The notes under the pieces are model-generated. The model did no database searches. It worked only from the letters and a program-made list of their open reading frames with translations, and had not been told where the DNA came from. 64,000 nucleotides of DNA, from assembly GCA_947449255.1 (NCBI GenBank), contig CANFQX010000011.1:54434-118433 (forward strand). Reading direction: 5' to 3'. Shown here piece by piece: positions 16,355 through 26,469 of this stretch. The first letter of the stretch is position 1; every line of letters starts with the position of its first letter. The DNA is from Pseudobdellovibrionaceae bacterium. Lineage in GTDB: Bacteria; Bdellovibrionota; Bdellovibrionia; Bdellovibrionales; Bdellovibrionaceae. Made by a program: the position numbers and the translations under genes.

Positions 16355-18094
16355 CTAGGCTTTGATGTTTTTTTCAATCATTTCAGAATCTAGGTCTCTA
16401 ATATATGGAATAGTAATTTCGAAGGTCGTGCCCCTACCCACCACGGAGGTGAGGTTTAGACTTCCGTTCATCTCTTTCAGGGCACTAAAGAAGGCAGACA
16501 TTCCCACTCCGCGACCAGAGGTCTCAGAAACTGAATCTCGGGTTGTGAAGCCTTGATCAAAAATATGATAAATCACCTGTTCATCGCTCTCAGCTGCGTG
16601 ATCAACTCCTGCTTTACCAAGTTTAGTCCGAATTTCCGAGGGATCAATTCCTTTACCGTCATCATTGATGACAAACTGTAAGAGATTAGTCGCCTCAATG
16701 ATATCCACTGAAACCGTGATAATTCCAACAGGACTTTTCTTTAAAATCACTCGCTGATCCGGCAATTCAATACCATGATCAACCATATTATTAAAGATAT
16801 GAGTCATTTGCTCAAATAAAGTCATATAAAACTCGGGAATCACCCTAATTTCTTTGGGATCTTTAACCTGAAGTTCAATATTTTTACCCAATTGCAAAGA
16901 TTTTGTAAAAACATTCGATTCAATGGGAGCAAATAGACTTAAGGCTGGCACTTCTACGATCTCTTTAACATAGGCTCGCAGAAGATCCGTCATGCCACCT
17001 CTTAGCAACTTTTCTGAAAATTTATAAATATTGTTGGTCGGCACTTCTTTGATTGAATTGCTATCACCGTCAAATTTAAATACTCTTTTGTATTTTTCAA
17101 GAAATTTATTGAGACCCTCAATAAGATCATGCCCAAGAGCACGGACCATTTTTTCTGTTTCCCTAAAACTTGCACCGCGTTCTTGCGACAGCTTTATATC
17201 GCCTTCATAGTCGTGAATCTTAGTTCCCATTTCATCCATAGAAAGGGTGTTTAATCCACCCTTGAGGGTGTGCAATTCCCGGGTCAAATAATCAAGGGAG
17301 GCTTTACCGTACTCTTCACTGAATTCCCAGGCTTTCATGAGTTCAGCTGTTTCACGGGTCATCTGAATCATTCGTACGAAATTAGCTTTTCCATTGATAT
17401 ATTTAATGACCATTTCTGTAAATACTTTTTGTCGTTTAAGACTTGCCTCTGCAGCATATTTCTCTGAGACGTCATTAAAAATAATAATTAATTGTTCAAT
17501 TTTTTCTGTTTCATGGGAGCGAATTGGTTTCCATGCCACTTCAATTTTTTGATTTTCATCAGAAGTAACAAATTCCTTTGGCCCAAGTGCAATGATATTG
17601 TCAAAGTGAATGACCTCTTCAAAAACCATGGAGTACCACTCGAGAAATGATTCACGATTATCCTCTGTAATTTTAAAAATATCTGAAATATGTTGACCTA
17701 CTGGATCGAGACCAATAAAGTTTTTTGCTGCCCTAGAGGCAAACTGGGTAATAATTCCTGCACTGTCTACAATCAAAAAGCCCTGATCTAAACTATTAAA
17801 CATGGTTGTAATGGCTTTATTAAGAAATGCGATTTGTTGATTACTGACATTCAATTCCTCAGCGGAATCTGCCACCCATTGATTAGCAAAGGCAATCATG
17901 CCATCCGCTTTTAGATAAGATTTATCTACGGACTCTAGAAGTTTATCAAACTCTGCCAGCTTATAGACCACTTCTTGAGTGTTCGGATCGACACCTTCTT
18001 TTTTCCAAATGGCCACGGCGGCTTGAAGTTCACTTAAAAAGTCTTCACTGCCAAAAGTCTCCACAAGTTGATCCGATAGCGTCTTTCCAATCAT
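16355..18094 (-). CDS. PAS-Hpt-HATPase CheA-like histidine kinase
   Basis: 579 residues, no membrane segment. After a helical N-terminus (1-90), a PAS domain spans about 95-212. An Hpt-type helical domain follows with LHTLKGG (phosphoacceptor His275). A CheA-type ATPase occupies about 400-570: N box HIFNNMVDHG (Asn435), DDGKGID (478-484), FTTRD and GRGVGM. The order Hpt before ATPase, with histidine in HTLKG, is CheA-like, but there is no CheW-like (P5) domain, so it should not couple to chemoreceptors in the usual way. It is the last gene after a CheY-like regulator and a CheX phosphatase, which likely form its phosphorelay. Confidence 0.87.
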   Translation of the reverse strand: MIGKTLSDQLVETFGSEDFLSELQAAVAIWKKEGVDPNTQEVVYKLAEFDKLLESVDKSYLKADGMIAFANQWVADSAEELNVSNQQIAFLNKAITTMFNSLDQGFLIVDSAGIITQFASRAAKNFIGLDPVGQHISDIFKITEDNRESFLEWYSMVFEEVIHFDNIIALGPKEFVTSDENQKIEVAWKPIRSHETEKIEQLIIIFNDVSEKYAAEASLKRQKVFTEMVIKYINGKANFVRMIQMTRETAELMKAWEFSEEYGKASLDYLTRELHTLKGGLNTLSMDEMGTKIHDYEGDIKLSQERGASFRETEKMVRALGHDLIEGLNKFLEKYKRVFKFDGDSNSIKEVPTNNIYKFSEKLLRGGMTDLLRAYVKEIVEVPALSLFAPIESNVFTKSLQLGKNIELQVKDPKEIRVIPEFYMTLFEQMTHIFNNMVDHGIELPDQRVILKKSPVGIITVSVDIIEATNLLQFVINDDGKGIDPSEIRTKLGKAGVDHAAESDEQVIYHIFDQGFTTRDSVSETSGRGVGMSAFFSALKEMNGSLNLTSVVGRGTTFEITIPYIRDLDSEMIEKNIKA

Positions 18095-18280
18095 GACATC
18101 ATCTCTTTGTTCAAGTTGAACATCTAAGGTATATCTATATAGTCGATATCCCCGGTTGTTTAATTCATCGCCTGAAGGACTAAGACTTCAGGAACCACCA
18201 TTGCTGTTTTCAAAAGTTTCCGGAAGAAGTTATTTTTCTTCTTCTTTTTTCTTATTTCGTTGCTTTTTCAATTCAAAAAA

Positions 18281-18787
18281 CTAGCTTGCTTTTCGTTGAA
18301 TCGATGAATTGGTTTTACCCAAGATCAACTCGACAACAGCTTCTTCTCCAGCTAAATTATATTCAATCAGTAGTCTTACATCACTCAACTCCATCATCGT
18401 CGAATGACTTTGTCCGATGATAACAATGGGAAGTGCCATTTCATATTGATTGCCATTCTGATTCAGATCAACTTTTGCCAATCCGTAAATAGCATTCGTG
18501 ATTTCACCCATACCACCAACAACACTGGCATTCACTTCTGAAATTTCTTTGCCGTAAAGTGGCCCTAGCAATTTAAAAAGTGTTTCTTTGCTAACTCGCA
18601 AATAAAGTGTCGCCTCAATCTGGCCCTGTAAAAATACGACTGCTCCAGAAATATCAAACTTTGTATTTATGGGCGCATCAGTGACTGAAAACTTTTTGAT
18701 TTCCGGCTTTATACCCAAAAATGAGCCAAATGTTTCAGCCATCGCTTTATCAATGACATCAATAATAAATTTATCGAGCTTGATCAT
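18281..18787 (-). CDS. CheX-type CheY-P phosphatase
   Basis: The ATG at 18787 has AGGGG five bases upstream; the frame is open to a GTG slightly further out. The 168-residue protein carries the CheX/CheC/FliY active-site pattern E-x2-N in GGMGEITNAIYG, on a fold with beta segments on either side. CheX dephosphorylates CheY-P. The gene lies between the response regulator (35 bases upstream) and the PAS/Hpt kinase (downstream), so it is likely the off-switch of this local phosphorelay rather than of flagellar chemotaxis in general. Confidence 0.85.
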   Translation of the reverse strand: MIKLDKFIIDVIDKAMAETFGSFLGIKPEIKKFSVTDAPINTKFDISGAVVFLQGQIEATLYLRVSKETLFKLLGPLYGKEISEVNASVVGGMGEITNAIYGLAKVDLNQNGNQYEMALPIVIIGQSHSTMMELSDVRLLIEYNLAGEEAVVELILGKTNSSIQRKAS

Positions 18788-18821
18788 GAGTTCCCCTGAA
18801 TCTTCCACTTGTTCCCCATTT

Positions 18822-19226
18822 CTAGGCGGCCGTTTTTCTCTCTAAAATGCGCTCAATTTTCAGTGCTAATGATTTTGGGGAGAATGGTTTAGTGACGTAG
18901 TCTGAAACACCTGACTTCAATGCAGTTACAATATTTTTTTGGTCTTGCTCTGCTGAAACCATAATAAAGCGAATATTTTCAAGTTCTGCCGTCGCTTTGC
19001 ATGCTTTCACCACTTCCAGGCCATTCATGATAGGCATATTCCAATCAATAAAAACAAGATCATAGTTTTCACCAGAAGCCTGTGAATTTTTGATTTTTTC
19101 CAGAGCCTCTTGACCGTTGGCTGCCTCAGTCAAATTGTCGTAGCCAATTTGCAATAACGACTGCCTTAAAAGAGCGCGAACCATTTCGAAATCATCCACT
19201 AAAAGTATCTTTAGACTTTTACTCAT
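18822..19226 (-). CDS. CheY-like single-domain response regulator
   Basis: 134 residues, one receiver domain and no output domain. The acid pair is Asp11/Asp12, the phosphoacceptor is Asp61 (FIDWNMP), the switch Ser/Thr is in MVSA and the conserved Lys is Lys113 (VTKPF). It is the first gene of a three-gene minus-strand unit with CheX and the PAS-Hpt-HATPase kinase. It probably shuttles phosphate from the kinase to a motor or another relay protein. Confidence 0.92.
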   Translation of the reverse strand: MSKSLKILLVDDFEMVRALLRQSLLQIGYDNLTEAANGQEALEKIKNSQASGENYDLVFIDWNMPIMNGLEVVKACKATAELENIRFIMVSAEQDQKNIVTALKSGVSDYVTKPFSPKSLALKIERILERKTAA

Positions 19227-19584
19227 ACAGAATTCCCCCTTTTACTTATTAATTACTTTTATAATGCTTTTTAAATATTAAATTACGAACTCAATACTCT
19301 CTTCATCGGTGACGGGATAAAAAACTGTAGTCACAATCCTTCACTTTATTTTACAGTCCTAATTGGAAGGCACAAAAACAAGCAAATGCCGACTCATAAT
19401 GATACCTCGTTGTGATTGGATTTTATATTTCGATAACTTTCTCATTACTTAGGAATAGAAATGAAATAATAGGCCGCGCAAAAGAAACTCCCCCAAGACT
19501 ATTGACCGGATTCCCAAATTAGACCGATGATAAATACTCTTAAGAATTTCTCATTTTGATAAACCCCAAAGAACAGGCTTAAAA
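19227..19584. other. Divergent intergenic region between the cheY-like gene and ldhA
   Basis: These 358 AT-rich bases carry the promoters of both flanking genes. A TTGACC box is visible at about 19503 on the plus strand, but no well-spaced -10 follows. I see no RNA gene, repeat or ORF. Confidence 0.45.
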
Positions 19585-20598
19585 ATGAAGATTGCGTACT
19601 TTGATACCCACCCCTTTGAAAAGCAAAGCTTCATGAAAGCCAATCAATCCTTTCAGCATGAGCTCATTTTTTTTGAAACTCGCCTGAATTCTGAAACGGC
19701 CAACCTTGCCCAAGGTTGCCCTTGTATTTGCGCTTTTGTTAATGACAAAATCAACGTTCAAACACTTGAAGTGCTAGCAGCCCAGGGTGCGCGTTTGATT
19801 GCCCTGCGCTCCGCTGGATTTAATCATGTAGATTTAGAAGCCGCTGAGCTTTTGAAGCTCAAAGTGGTGCGTGTCCCGGAGTATTCACCTTACGCGGTGG
19901 CCGAACATGCCATGGCTCTGATCCTGTCCCTAAATAGGAAAACACACCGAGCCTACAATCGTGTCCGTGAAGGTAATTTTTCTTTAGACGGATTGGTTGG
20001 CTTTGATTTGCATCAAAAAACTGTGGGACTTATTGGCACTGGAAAGATAGGTCAAGTGATGGCCAAGATCCTGCAAGGCTTTGGATGCCAAGTGATTGCC
20101 TTTGACCGCTTCGAAAATGCAGATCTGCTGAAGGCTGGGGTCAAGTATGTTGAATTGGATTCTGTTTTCAGGCAGTCCGACATCATTTCTTTGCATATCC
20201 CACTAAATCCAGAAACTCACCATATCGTGGACGCACGCGCTCTAATTTTGACTAAGCCCGGGGTTATGATCATCAATACAGGAAGAGGGGCCCTGATAGA
20301 CACCCACGCCCTGATTCAACACCTCAAATCAGGGCATATTGGCTATGCGGGACTGGACGTCTACGAAGAGGAAGAGGGTGTATTTTTTGAAAATTTATCG
20401 GATAAAATTTTGCTTGATGATCAGCTGGCTCGACTTTTAACCTTTCCCAATGTGCTCTTAACTGCCCATCAGGCTTTTTTAACTCAGGAAGCTTTGAAAT
20501 GTATTGCTGAAACCACACTGCAAAACATCAGTGATTTTGAGCACGACCTTCCATTAAAAAATGAAGTTCGCACTCAAATTCACTACAAAAAAATTTGA
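19585..20598 (+). CDS. ldhA: D-lactate dehydrogenase (NAD-dependent, LdhA type)
   Basis: 337 residues of the D-isomer-specific 2-hydroxyacid dehydrogenase family. The nucleotide-binding Rossmann motif is GLIGTGKIGQ near 149-158. Substrate and catalytic elements are LRSAGFNHVD (about 74-83), the second conserved block INTGRGALID (Arg near 235), DVYEEE (Glu near 264) and AHQAFLT (His near 296). The length, N-terminal KIAYFDT and insert FENLSDKIL match fermentative D-LDHs better than phosphoglycerate or formate dehydrogenases. It reduces pyruvate to D-lactate, regenerating NAD+. It ends five bases from the convergent metallopeptidase gene. No strong ribosome binding site is visible. Confidence 0.88.
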   Translation: MKIAYFDTHPFEKQSFMKANQSFQHELIFFETRLNSETANLAQGCPCICAFVNDKINVQTLEVLAAQGARLIALRSAGFNHVDLEAAELLKLKVVRVPEYSPYAVAEHAMALILSLNRKTHRAYNRVREGNFSLDGLVGFDLHQKTVGLIGTGKIGQVMAKILQGFGCQVIAFDRFENADLLKAGVKYVELDSVFRQSDIISLHIPLNPETHHIVDARALILTKPGVMIINTGRGALIDTHALIQHLKSGHIGYAGLDVYEEEEGVFFENLSDKILLDDQLARLLTFPNVLLTAHQAFLTQEALKCIAETTLQNISDFEHDLPLKNEVRTQIHYKKI

Positions 20599-20603
20599 AG
20601 GAT

Positions 20604-23372
20604 TTAGTTGTCCAATCCTTCAATAATGGACAACTCACTTTCAAACCAATTTTTGGCCTCTAAATTCAAAACTTCTTTAGTGTACAAATCTTGAATTGAA
20701 GTTTTAATTTGAAGCGGACTGAGTCCGCTGATTTCCAAGTCTGAAATCTTTTTAAAGGTCTCACCCAAAAGGCTCATCAACTGGGCCCTGATTTTGGCTT
20801 TGTTCATCTCCATTGCAAAACCAAGTCCCTTTGAAGATAACAATTTTAAACTGAGTAACCTTTCTTTAGTTTCAAAAAATCGAAGTGGCAGATTTATTAA
20901 AACTCCGTCGAGGCCCGTCACGACGGCTGCAGTTTGACCAGAGTTCTCAACTAAAATATCAAGAGCCAACTGGCTTAAAGAATTGGCTTGATCCTGATTT
21001 AAAAGCCCAGGGATCAAAATCGCAGTGTTGATTGAAATTTTTCCGTCATCTTGCTCTTCACTTTCATTGATCTTAGGAAGCAATTCGACCAGACCATAAA
21101 AGGAAGTTTTTTTATTTAGAATGGCTGTCTTCCTAAAAAATTGAATTATTTTTGCCTGTTCTTGCGGATTAAATTCATACTCGCGTCCCGCAAGAGTTCG
21201 TCCTTTTTTGATATATTCACTGGCTTCAATGGCATCCACTTGCAAATCAAACCAATGAATATCAAGTGCCCCCTTAGAATCTCTTAAGAGTCCATTGAGC
21301 ATTCCCGCATATCCACCGGCCTCATTCACATCATGGCCACGTCGAGAAAACCATGAGGTGTCGATTCCCCTTCTGGATAGCAAGATTGCTCCTGATTTCA
21401 CATTTTCGATGGACGCAAATGAAGGGGCTGGCAGATCATTTCGCTGCAAATCAAAAATAGCTTTGCTCACAAAGGTCAGAGCTGAAAAATCAGCCTTTCG
21501 CCATTTTTGCGTTTCATTTAAAACTTGGTCTAAATCATTCACGACATCAGGTTGATCACCAGGAAACATGCGCCCTAAAATGGAAGAGAAAAGCACATTG
21601 ACTAAATTGCCTTTTTCATTTTGGGCATCGTGAAACTTTCTTTGCAAGGGGTTGTTGCCCGCGTCAAAGCGCTCACAACCATAAACACTGAGACCATTGC
21701 TGTTTGCCAAAGAAATATCGTCATCGGTGCAATACTTTGAAACCGACTCACTCAAGCTGCCTTTATCATAAGCCCAGTCCATGGCCATTTTATCATAGGA
21801 CAAGGGAGCATATTTTATTCGAGCAGCCATCAAAATGCTATCAATGCCAGTGATATAATCCATTATGCTGGTGGATGTTTCTAGACCTTGATGACCCAAA
21901 TCTTGCAAATAAGTTTTTGCTGATTTTTCAATCTCATCAAGATTCACCGGCGCAGAAAAAGATCCAGCAAAGTTATGACGTAAACCCAAGGCATGGCCCA
22001 GTTCATGAGCCACCGTCGCGCGGATATTGTCTTGGGCTAAGCGCAGTCTTTGAGAATCGGTCGCCTCGCGCGATAGTAAGCTCAAATCTTCAAAAGCTTT
22101 TGAAAAATCACAAGCCAGTGCGCCATTTGCAACCACCGGTTTTTTACCATTTAAGTGAACAAGGGCTGCCGACCCCACTCTTGTAAAAACTGAGGGCATA
22201 AATACTTGGGCTCGCAGAATTTCCCCAGACAAGGGGTCGGATTGACTGATGGCATAAGCCGCACCAGCATCCAGCCAGTTGATCCAACGGATCATGATAC
22301 TGCGATCCTGGGGACTGGCCTCATCAGGCCTAACACCGGTTTCAACTTTTATAATATCACGACCAAAAACTTTATTCCAATAGAAGGCCGCTTCACTGAC
22401 GGCTTGAATGTACTCCTGCGGAATAGTCGCAGAAAGGCGCACTCGAATGGGGCCACGAGAGGGGCTGAGATCCCACTTAGAAATGAGATTTTTAATATCT
22501 TTGCTGTAATTTTTTCGACTTATTTTGGATACAAAAAAGCCCACGCGCCGGGAAGCATCGAATTCTTTGGCTTTAAATTGTGGATCCAAATTATAAGCTC
22601 TGATTTGAATATTCATGACGATGGTTTCTTCACGATTTTCAACAGCCAAGCTGTCTTTGCCCTTCTTGAGTAAAGCACTTGGCACCTTAGAGATTTGTTC
22701 AAGCTCGATATTGTTTTCATCAAATTTTATTTTGCGAATGAAGGAATCAATGACTGGTATTGAGTTGTAAGAAGTTTCTGTCAAATCATTATTCATGCCC
22801 CGGGCCGCATCGACATCGTAGGCATGTTGAGTGATAAAACTTTTAAGACCGCCGCCCCAATCAAAGGTGATGGATTTTTCATCCTCTTTGATGATTTGAA
22901 AAGTTTGAATCAGATTTACGCTGGGAATTTCATCGTAAATGCTGTTGTAATTTTGACCTAACAAGCCAATTTTTTGGGCTGAGCGTTCAAAACTCACAAC
23001 TTGTGGCTTTAAATCATACCACTGAGGGGTCGACCCGCCAGTCACACCTGAAGAGATCAATAAAAATATTTTCCCGAGGGAAGTTTTCTGAATTGTGATG
23101 CAAGAAGCCTGATCACAGTCCTCTGCCTTTTGAAAATTCAAAGCCATTTGCGCTGGGGCCTGCTTGCCATTTGCATTTTGAACCTTGGAGTTATTACTGC
23201 AACCTGTCACCAACATGGATTGTGCGACTAGGACTAGAGGCAGCACCAGTGAAGTCTTTAAAAGCATAGACAAACGCAAGCCAGGAGCCGCCTTGATGGT
23301 TTGAGAGACCTTTTGCCTGAAAGCTTGTGCTTTGATTCCAAGATTCAATTTTCTGAGAAATTTTTTTGCCAT
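20604..23372 (-). CDS. Zinc-dependent metzincin-type metalloprotease, lipoprotein
   Basis: 922 residues. The N-terminus has a basic 35-residue extension, then a hydrophobic core and a lipobox (LVTGC, Cys58). A start at the internal Met36 would give a standard lipoprotein signal, but ATG 23372 has GGGAG upstream. The catalytic centre is VAHELGHALGLRHNF near residue 454, the HExxHxxGxxH zinc motif of metzincins, followed by a plausible Met-turn (TSIMDY). The protein is far longer than a bare protease domain, with large flanking regions of unknown fold. This pattern is found in bacterial DUF5117/DUF4953-like zinc proteases. It is probably anchored in the outer membrane or periplasm. Confidence 0.85.
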   Translation of the reverse strand: MAKKFLRKLNLGIKAQAFRQKVSQTIKAAPGLRLSMLLKTSLVLPLVLVAQSMLVTGCSNNSKVQNANGKQAPAQMALNFQKAEDCDQASCITIQKTSLGKIFLLISSGVTGGSTPQWYDLKPQVVSFERSAQKIGLLGQNYNSIYDEIPSVNLIQTFQIIKEDEKSITFDWGGGLKSFITQHAYDVDAARGMNNDLTETSYNSIPVIDSFIRKIKFDENNIELEQISKVPSALLKKGKDSLAVENREETIVMNIQIRAYNLDPQFKAKEFDASRRVGFFVSKISRKNYSKDIKNLISKWDLSPSRGPIRVRLSATIPQEYIQAVSEAAFYWNKVFGRDIIKVETGVRPDEASPQDRSIMIRWINWLDAGAAYAISQSDPLSGEILRAQVFMPSVFTRVGSAALVHLNGKKPVVANGALACDFSKAFEDLSLLSREATDSQRLRLAQDNIRATVAHELGHALGLRHNFAGSFSAPVNLDEIEKSAKTYLQDLGHQGLETSTSIMDYITGIDSILMAARIKYAPLSYDKMAMDWAYDKGSLSESVSKYCTDDDISLANSNGLSVYGCERFDAGNNPLQRKFHDAQNEKGNLVNVLFSSILGRMFPGDQPDVVNDLDQVLNETQKWRKADFSALTFVSKAIFDLQRNDLPAPSFASIENVKSGAILLSRRGIDTSWFSRRGHDVNEAGGYAGMLNGLLRDSKGALDIHWFDLQVDAIEASEYIKKGRTLAGREYEFNPQEQAKIIQFFRKTAILNKKTSFYGLVELLPKINESEEQDDGKISINTAILIPGLLNQDQANSLSQLALDILVENSGQTAAVVTGLDGVLINLPLRFFETKERLLSLKLLSSKGLGFAMEMNKAKIRAQLMSLLGETFKKISDLEISGLSPLQIKTSIQDLYTKEVLNLEAKNWFESELSIIEGLDN

Positions 23373-23534
23373 AATGCTCCCGATGCAAACTTTTCAGATG
23401 CAAATATGCTAAAGTTTGTCCAAGATCAACAAAGCCTTGATTTCAGGGTAATTTATTTAGGTATGACTGGGACTTTAAGCGTTAAAAATAGCTCTTAAAG
23501 CGATTTAATAAATACCTTTGACAGGAAGATGAAG

Positions 23535-24908
23535 ATGTCAGCTGCCACTCAAATTTCTAGTGAACGCACCTTTTTTGGTCACCCTCGCCCCCTCTTCACC
23601 CTCTTTTTGACGGAGATGTGGGAGCGCTTTTCCTATTACGGCATGAAAGCCCTGCTTATTTTGTACATGACTAAATATCTTTTCGTTAATGCCGCTCAGG
23701 GTCAAGAAATTTGGGGATTTCAAGCGGTCAAAAGTATTGTCGAAGCCCTCACCGGCTCAACAAGCACCCAATCTCTCTCCTCCATGGTTTATGGCCTTTA
23801 TACAGGATTCGCCTATTTCACTCCCTTTTTTGGTGGAATTATAGCCGATCGCTATTGGGGTCAACGAAGGTCTGTTTATGTTGGAGCCGTAGTGATGGCC
23901 ATCGGCCACTTTTTAATGGCTGTTGAAAATCTCTTTTTCCCCGCTCTGATTCTGTTGATTATTGGCAATGGATTTTTTAAGCCCAATATTTCAACTCAAG
24001 TCGGAGGCCTGTATGAGCAAAATGATGAGCGCCGAGATCGCGCCTACACCTTGTTTTACATGGGGATTAATTTAGGCGCCTTTTTTTCGCCATTGATCTG
24101 CGGAACTCTTGGTCAAAAAGTGGGCTGGCATTGGGGTTTTGGAGCTGCTGGTGTCGGTATGATCATTGGACTTCTCACCTACCATTTTGGTGGCAAGAAT
24201 TTACCGCAGAGCCTGCGTAAGGACAGTATTCAAAAAATAGAAGCTCAGGCTCAACAACCACTCACTAAAGAGGACTGGACCCGCACTTGGGCCTTGATTT
24301 TTATGTGTGTTGTGACGATTTTTTTCTGGGGTGTCTATGAGCAACAGGGCAACACCCTTCAGTTGTGGGCCGATCAAAACACCAATTGGAATTTCTTTGG
24401 CTTTGAAATTCCATCAACCTGGTATCAAAGTTTCAATCCCCTCGTTATCTTCTTTCTAGCTCCTGTCTTAGACCGGTTCTGGGCATGGCAAGCTCGTCGC
24501 AACCAAGAGCCCTCAACGGCGACCAAGATGGCCTTGGGGTGTTTTATGGGAACTGGTGCCTTAATCGTGATGTTCGTCGCCGCTAAATCCTTGGGCGGGG
24601 AAAAAGGCAATGTGCTCTGGCTGTTAGGCTCTACCTTCATGCTGACTGTGGGCGAGCTCTATATTTCGCCGATTGGTTTGTCCTTGGTGACCAAAGTGGC
24701 CCCAGCTAAAATTGTTTCCATGATGATGGGAGTTTGGTTCTTAGCCTCCTTCTTTGGAAATTATGTCGCTGGCTATATTGGGACTTATTATGATCGCATC
24801 CCTAAGGGTGATTTCTTTTTATTGTTGGCAGTCTTGGCCCTCATTCCTGGACTTCTGTTCATTGGAACTCAAAAAAAATTGACGAGGTCCCTAGGCAGTC
24901 AAATATAA
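23535..24908 (+). CDS. POT/PTR-family proton-dependent peptide transporter
   Basis: About 457 residues with 12 or more membrane helices. The N-terminal ExxERFxYYG signature is present as EMWERFSYYG (near 27-36), giving the proton-coupling Glu and Arg typical of di/tripeptide symporters. The second family signature is around FYMGINLGAFFSPLICG. Two ATGs lie six bases apart (23529, 23535); AGGA at 23523-23526 is correctly spaced only for the second. It would import the small peptides produced by the many proteases encoded around it. It diverges from the metzincin gene across a 160-base region. Confidence 0.93.
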   Translation: MSAATQISSERTFFGHPRPLFTLFLTEMWERFSYYGMKALLILYMTKYLFVNAAQGQEIWGFQAVKSIVEALTGSTSTQSLSSMVYGLYTGFAYFTPFFGGIIADRYWGQRRSVYVGAVVMAIGHFLMAVENLFFPALILLIIGNGFFKPNISTQVGGLYEQNDERRDRAYTLFYMGINLGAFFSPLICGTLGQKVGWHWGFGAAGVGMIIGLLTYHFGGKNLPQSLRKDSIQKIEAQAQQPLTKEDWTRTWALIFMCVVTIFFWGVYEQQGNTLQLWADQNTNWNFFGFEIPSTWYQSFNPLVIFFLAPVLDRFWAWQARRNQEPSTATKMALGCFMGTGALIVMFVAAKSLGGEKGNVLWLLGSTFMLTVGELYISPIGLSLVTKVAPAKIVSMMMGVWFLASFFGNYVAGYIGTYYDRIPKGDFFLLLAVLALIPGLLFIGTQKKLTRSLGSQI

Positions 24909-25023
24909 ATATCCCCCATGACCAAAGGTTAGAAGATCTAATTCCATTGGTCATGAATTGGCGGCACTTGATACAATCATGACTCGGGCAGTGCTAATTA
25001 CTGCTTCCCGGAGGAGTCTGGTC

Positions 25024-26448
25024 TTGGTGCATTCAAATACTAAAAATGAAACTGAAGCTGATTTTGATATCCATGAATTATTTATTTCAAAGACTGATAA
25101 AAAAGGACTGATCCAGTTTTGCAATTCTGTTTTTACACGCATCTCTGGATTCACCAAAGCAGAACTGATTGGCAGCCCACACAATATCATTCGACACCCA
25201 GATATGCCTAAAGCCATCTTTCAGTTCTTTTGGGAGACTCTCAAACAAAATCAACCCATCGCCGCTTACGTCAAAAATAAATCAAAAGATGGCTCTTACT
25301 ATTGGGTCCTGGCTTTAGCTATTCCAATCAGCGAAGGCTATTTTTCAATCCGTCTTAAGCCAAGCTCCCATGTCTTTGATAAAATCAAAACTATTTATGC
25401 AGAGATGTTGCAATTAGAAAAAATCCGCAGCGTCCAAGAATCGCGCCAATTTTTATTTCAATCCATCAACCAAATGGGTTTTGAAGATTACCCAAGCTTC
25501 ATGGCCTATGCCCTCTCTGAGGAGATGGATTCCAGACAGAATCTGGCCCAGAATATCAATTCAAACCTCACTGGAGTCCTCACTGATGCGATGACCAGTG
25601 GTCAATCTGTGGTGCCTTTAAGATCCCGTCGAAGTATGAATGTCTCACTCAAACAGCTGCAGGTGCGCGTTGATGAATCCATCGATATCATCAATAAATC
25701 ACAAGAACTTATCCTGAAATTAAAAACGGCGAAGGGCCTTCTGAAAAATAAAGTGGCTCTGCTTGAAAATCTGACATCCAACATGGATGCTGTTGCTACA
25801 AATATGTCTATTTCGGCTCATAAAATTGGCCGGGAAGGTTCTACTTTAGCCATTGTTGCGGGACACTTGCAACAGACAATCAAATCCATCAAGGACATGA
25901 TGCCTGCTTTCAGCAAACTAACCCAAGAGGTTGAAACATCTAGTCCCCAAATAATTTTTGGACTTAATGCTTCCAGACTCAAATGCGAAATGATCTCACA
26001 ATTCATCACTGAAGTGACCACCTCAAGTTCAGACCACAACGTTGCTGTGAAAGAAATTTCTAATATCTTAGAAACACTGACAGCACTTTTTTTGGTCAGC
26101 TGCGCCCAGATAGAAAAATTCAACAATACTCTTGTCGAGCTGCGCTTTATGAGTCGTGAAATGTCTGATAAAATTACAAAATTAACTTTGATCTATTCTG
26201 GCGGTCGACTAGAAAGTTCGCGTGCCCAAGAGGTCACTGGGAAATTTAAGCCTTTCTTGGATGACCTCAACAAAATGGCCACTGAACTTGAAAAGCCCAC
26301 ATCTGAGATTTTAAATCACTTGAATGAGGTCTGCGACATTGTTGTGAGATCCCTGACTCAGTGTAAAAAAACAGAATTTCTATTGAGTGAGGGACTGACA
26401 GCCCTTTCCTATCATCCCACTAAAAAACTTGAAATTTCTCTAGGCTGA
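25024..26448 (+). CDS. Aer-type PAS protein with degenerate chemoreceptor signalling tail
   Basis: The frame is open from 24958, but GGAGG at 25010-25014 points to the TTG at 25024 (or GTG at 25027) as start. Residues about 10-125 are an Aer-like PAS domain: GFTKAELIGSPHNIIRHPDM and YYWVLALA are hallmarks of redox or aerotaxis sensors that bind FAD. No membrane segment follows. The long helical C-terminus has NMSISAHKIGREGSTLAIVA, which recalls the receptor hairpin tip but lacks the canonical E-A-A-R-A-G-E and GFAVVA residues. It is convergent with the sensory cluster at 26470-35013, so it may be a soluble input to that array or a decayed receptor. Confidence 0.75.
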   Translation: MVHSNTKNETEADFDIHELFISKTDKKGLIQFCNSVFTRISGFTKAELIGSPHNIIRHPDMPKAIFQFFWETLKQNQPIAAYVKNKSKDGSYYWVLALAIPISEGYFSIRLKPSSHVFDKIKTIYAEMLQLEKIRSVQESRQFLFQSINQMGFEDYPSFMAYALSEEMDSRQNLAQNINSNLTGVLTDAMTSGQSVVPLRSRRSMNVSLKQLQVRVDESIDIINKSQELILKLKTAKGLLKNKVALLENLTSNMDAVATNMSISAHKIGREGSTLAIVAGHLQQTIKSIKDMMPAFSKLTQEVETSSPQIIFGLNASRLKCEMISQFITEVTTSSSDHNVAVKEISNILETLTALFLVSCAQIEKFNNTLVELRFMSREMSDKITKLTLIYSGGRLESSRAQEVTGKFKPFLDDLNKMATELEKPTSEILNHLNEVCDIVVRSLTQCKKTEFLLSEGLTALSYHPTKKLEISLG

Positions 26449-26469
26449 ACCAGGGGGTCAAAGTCGACC

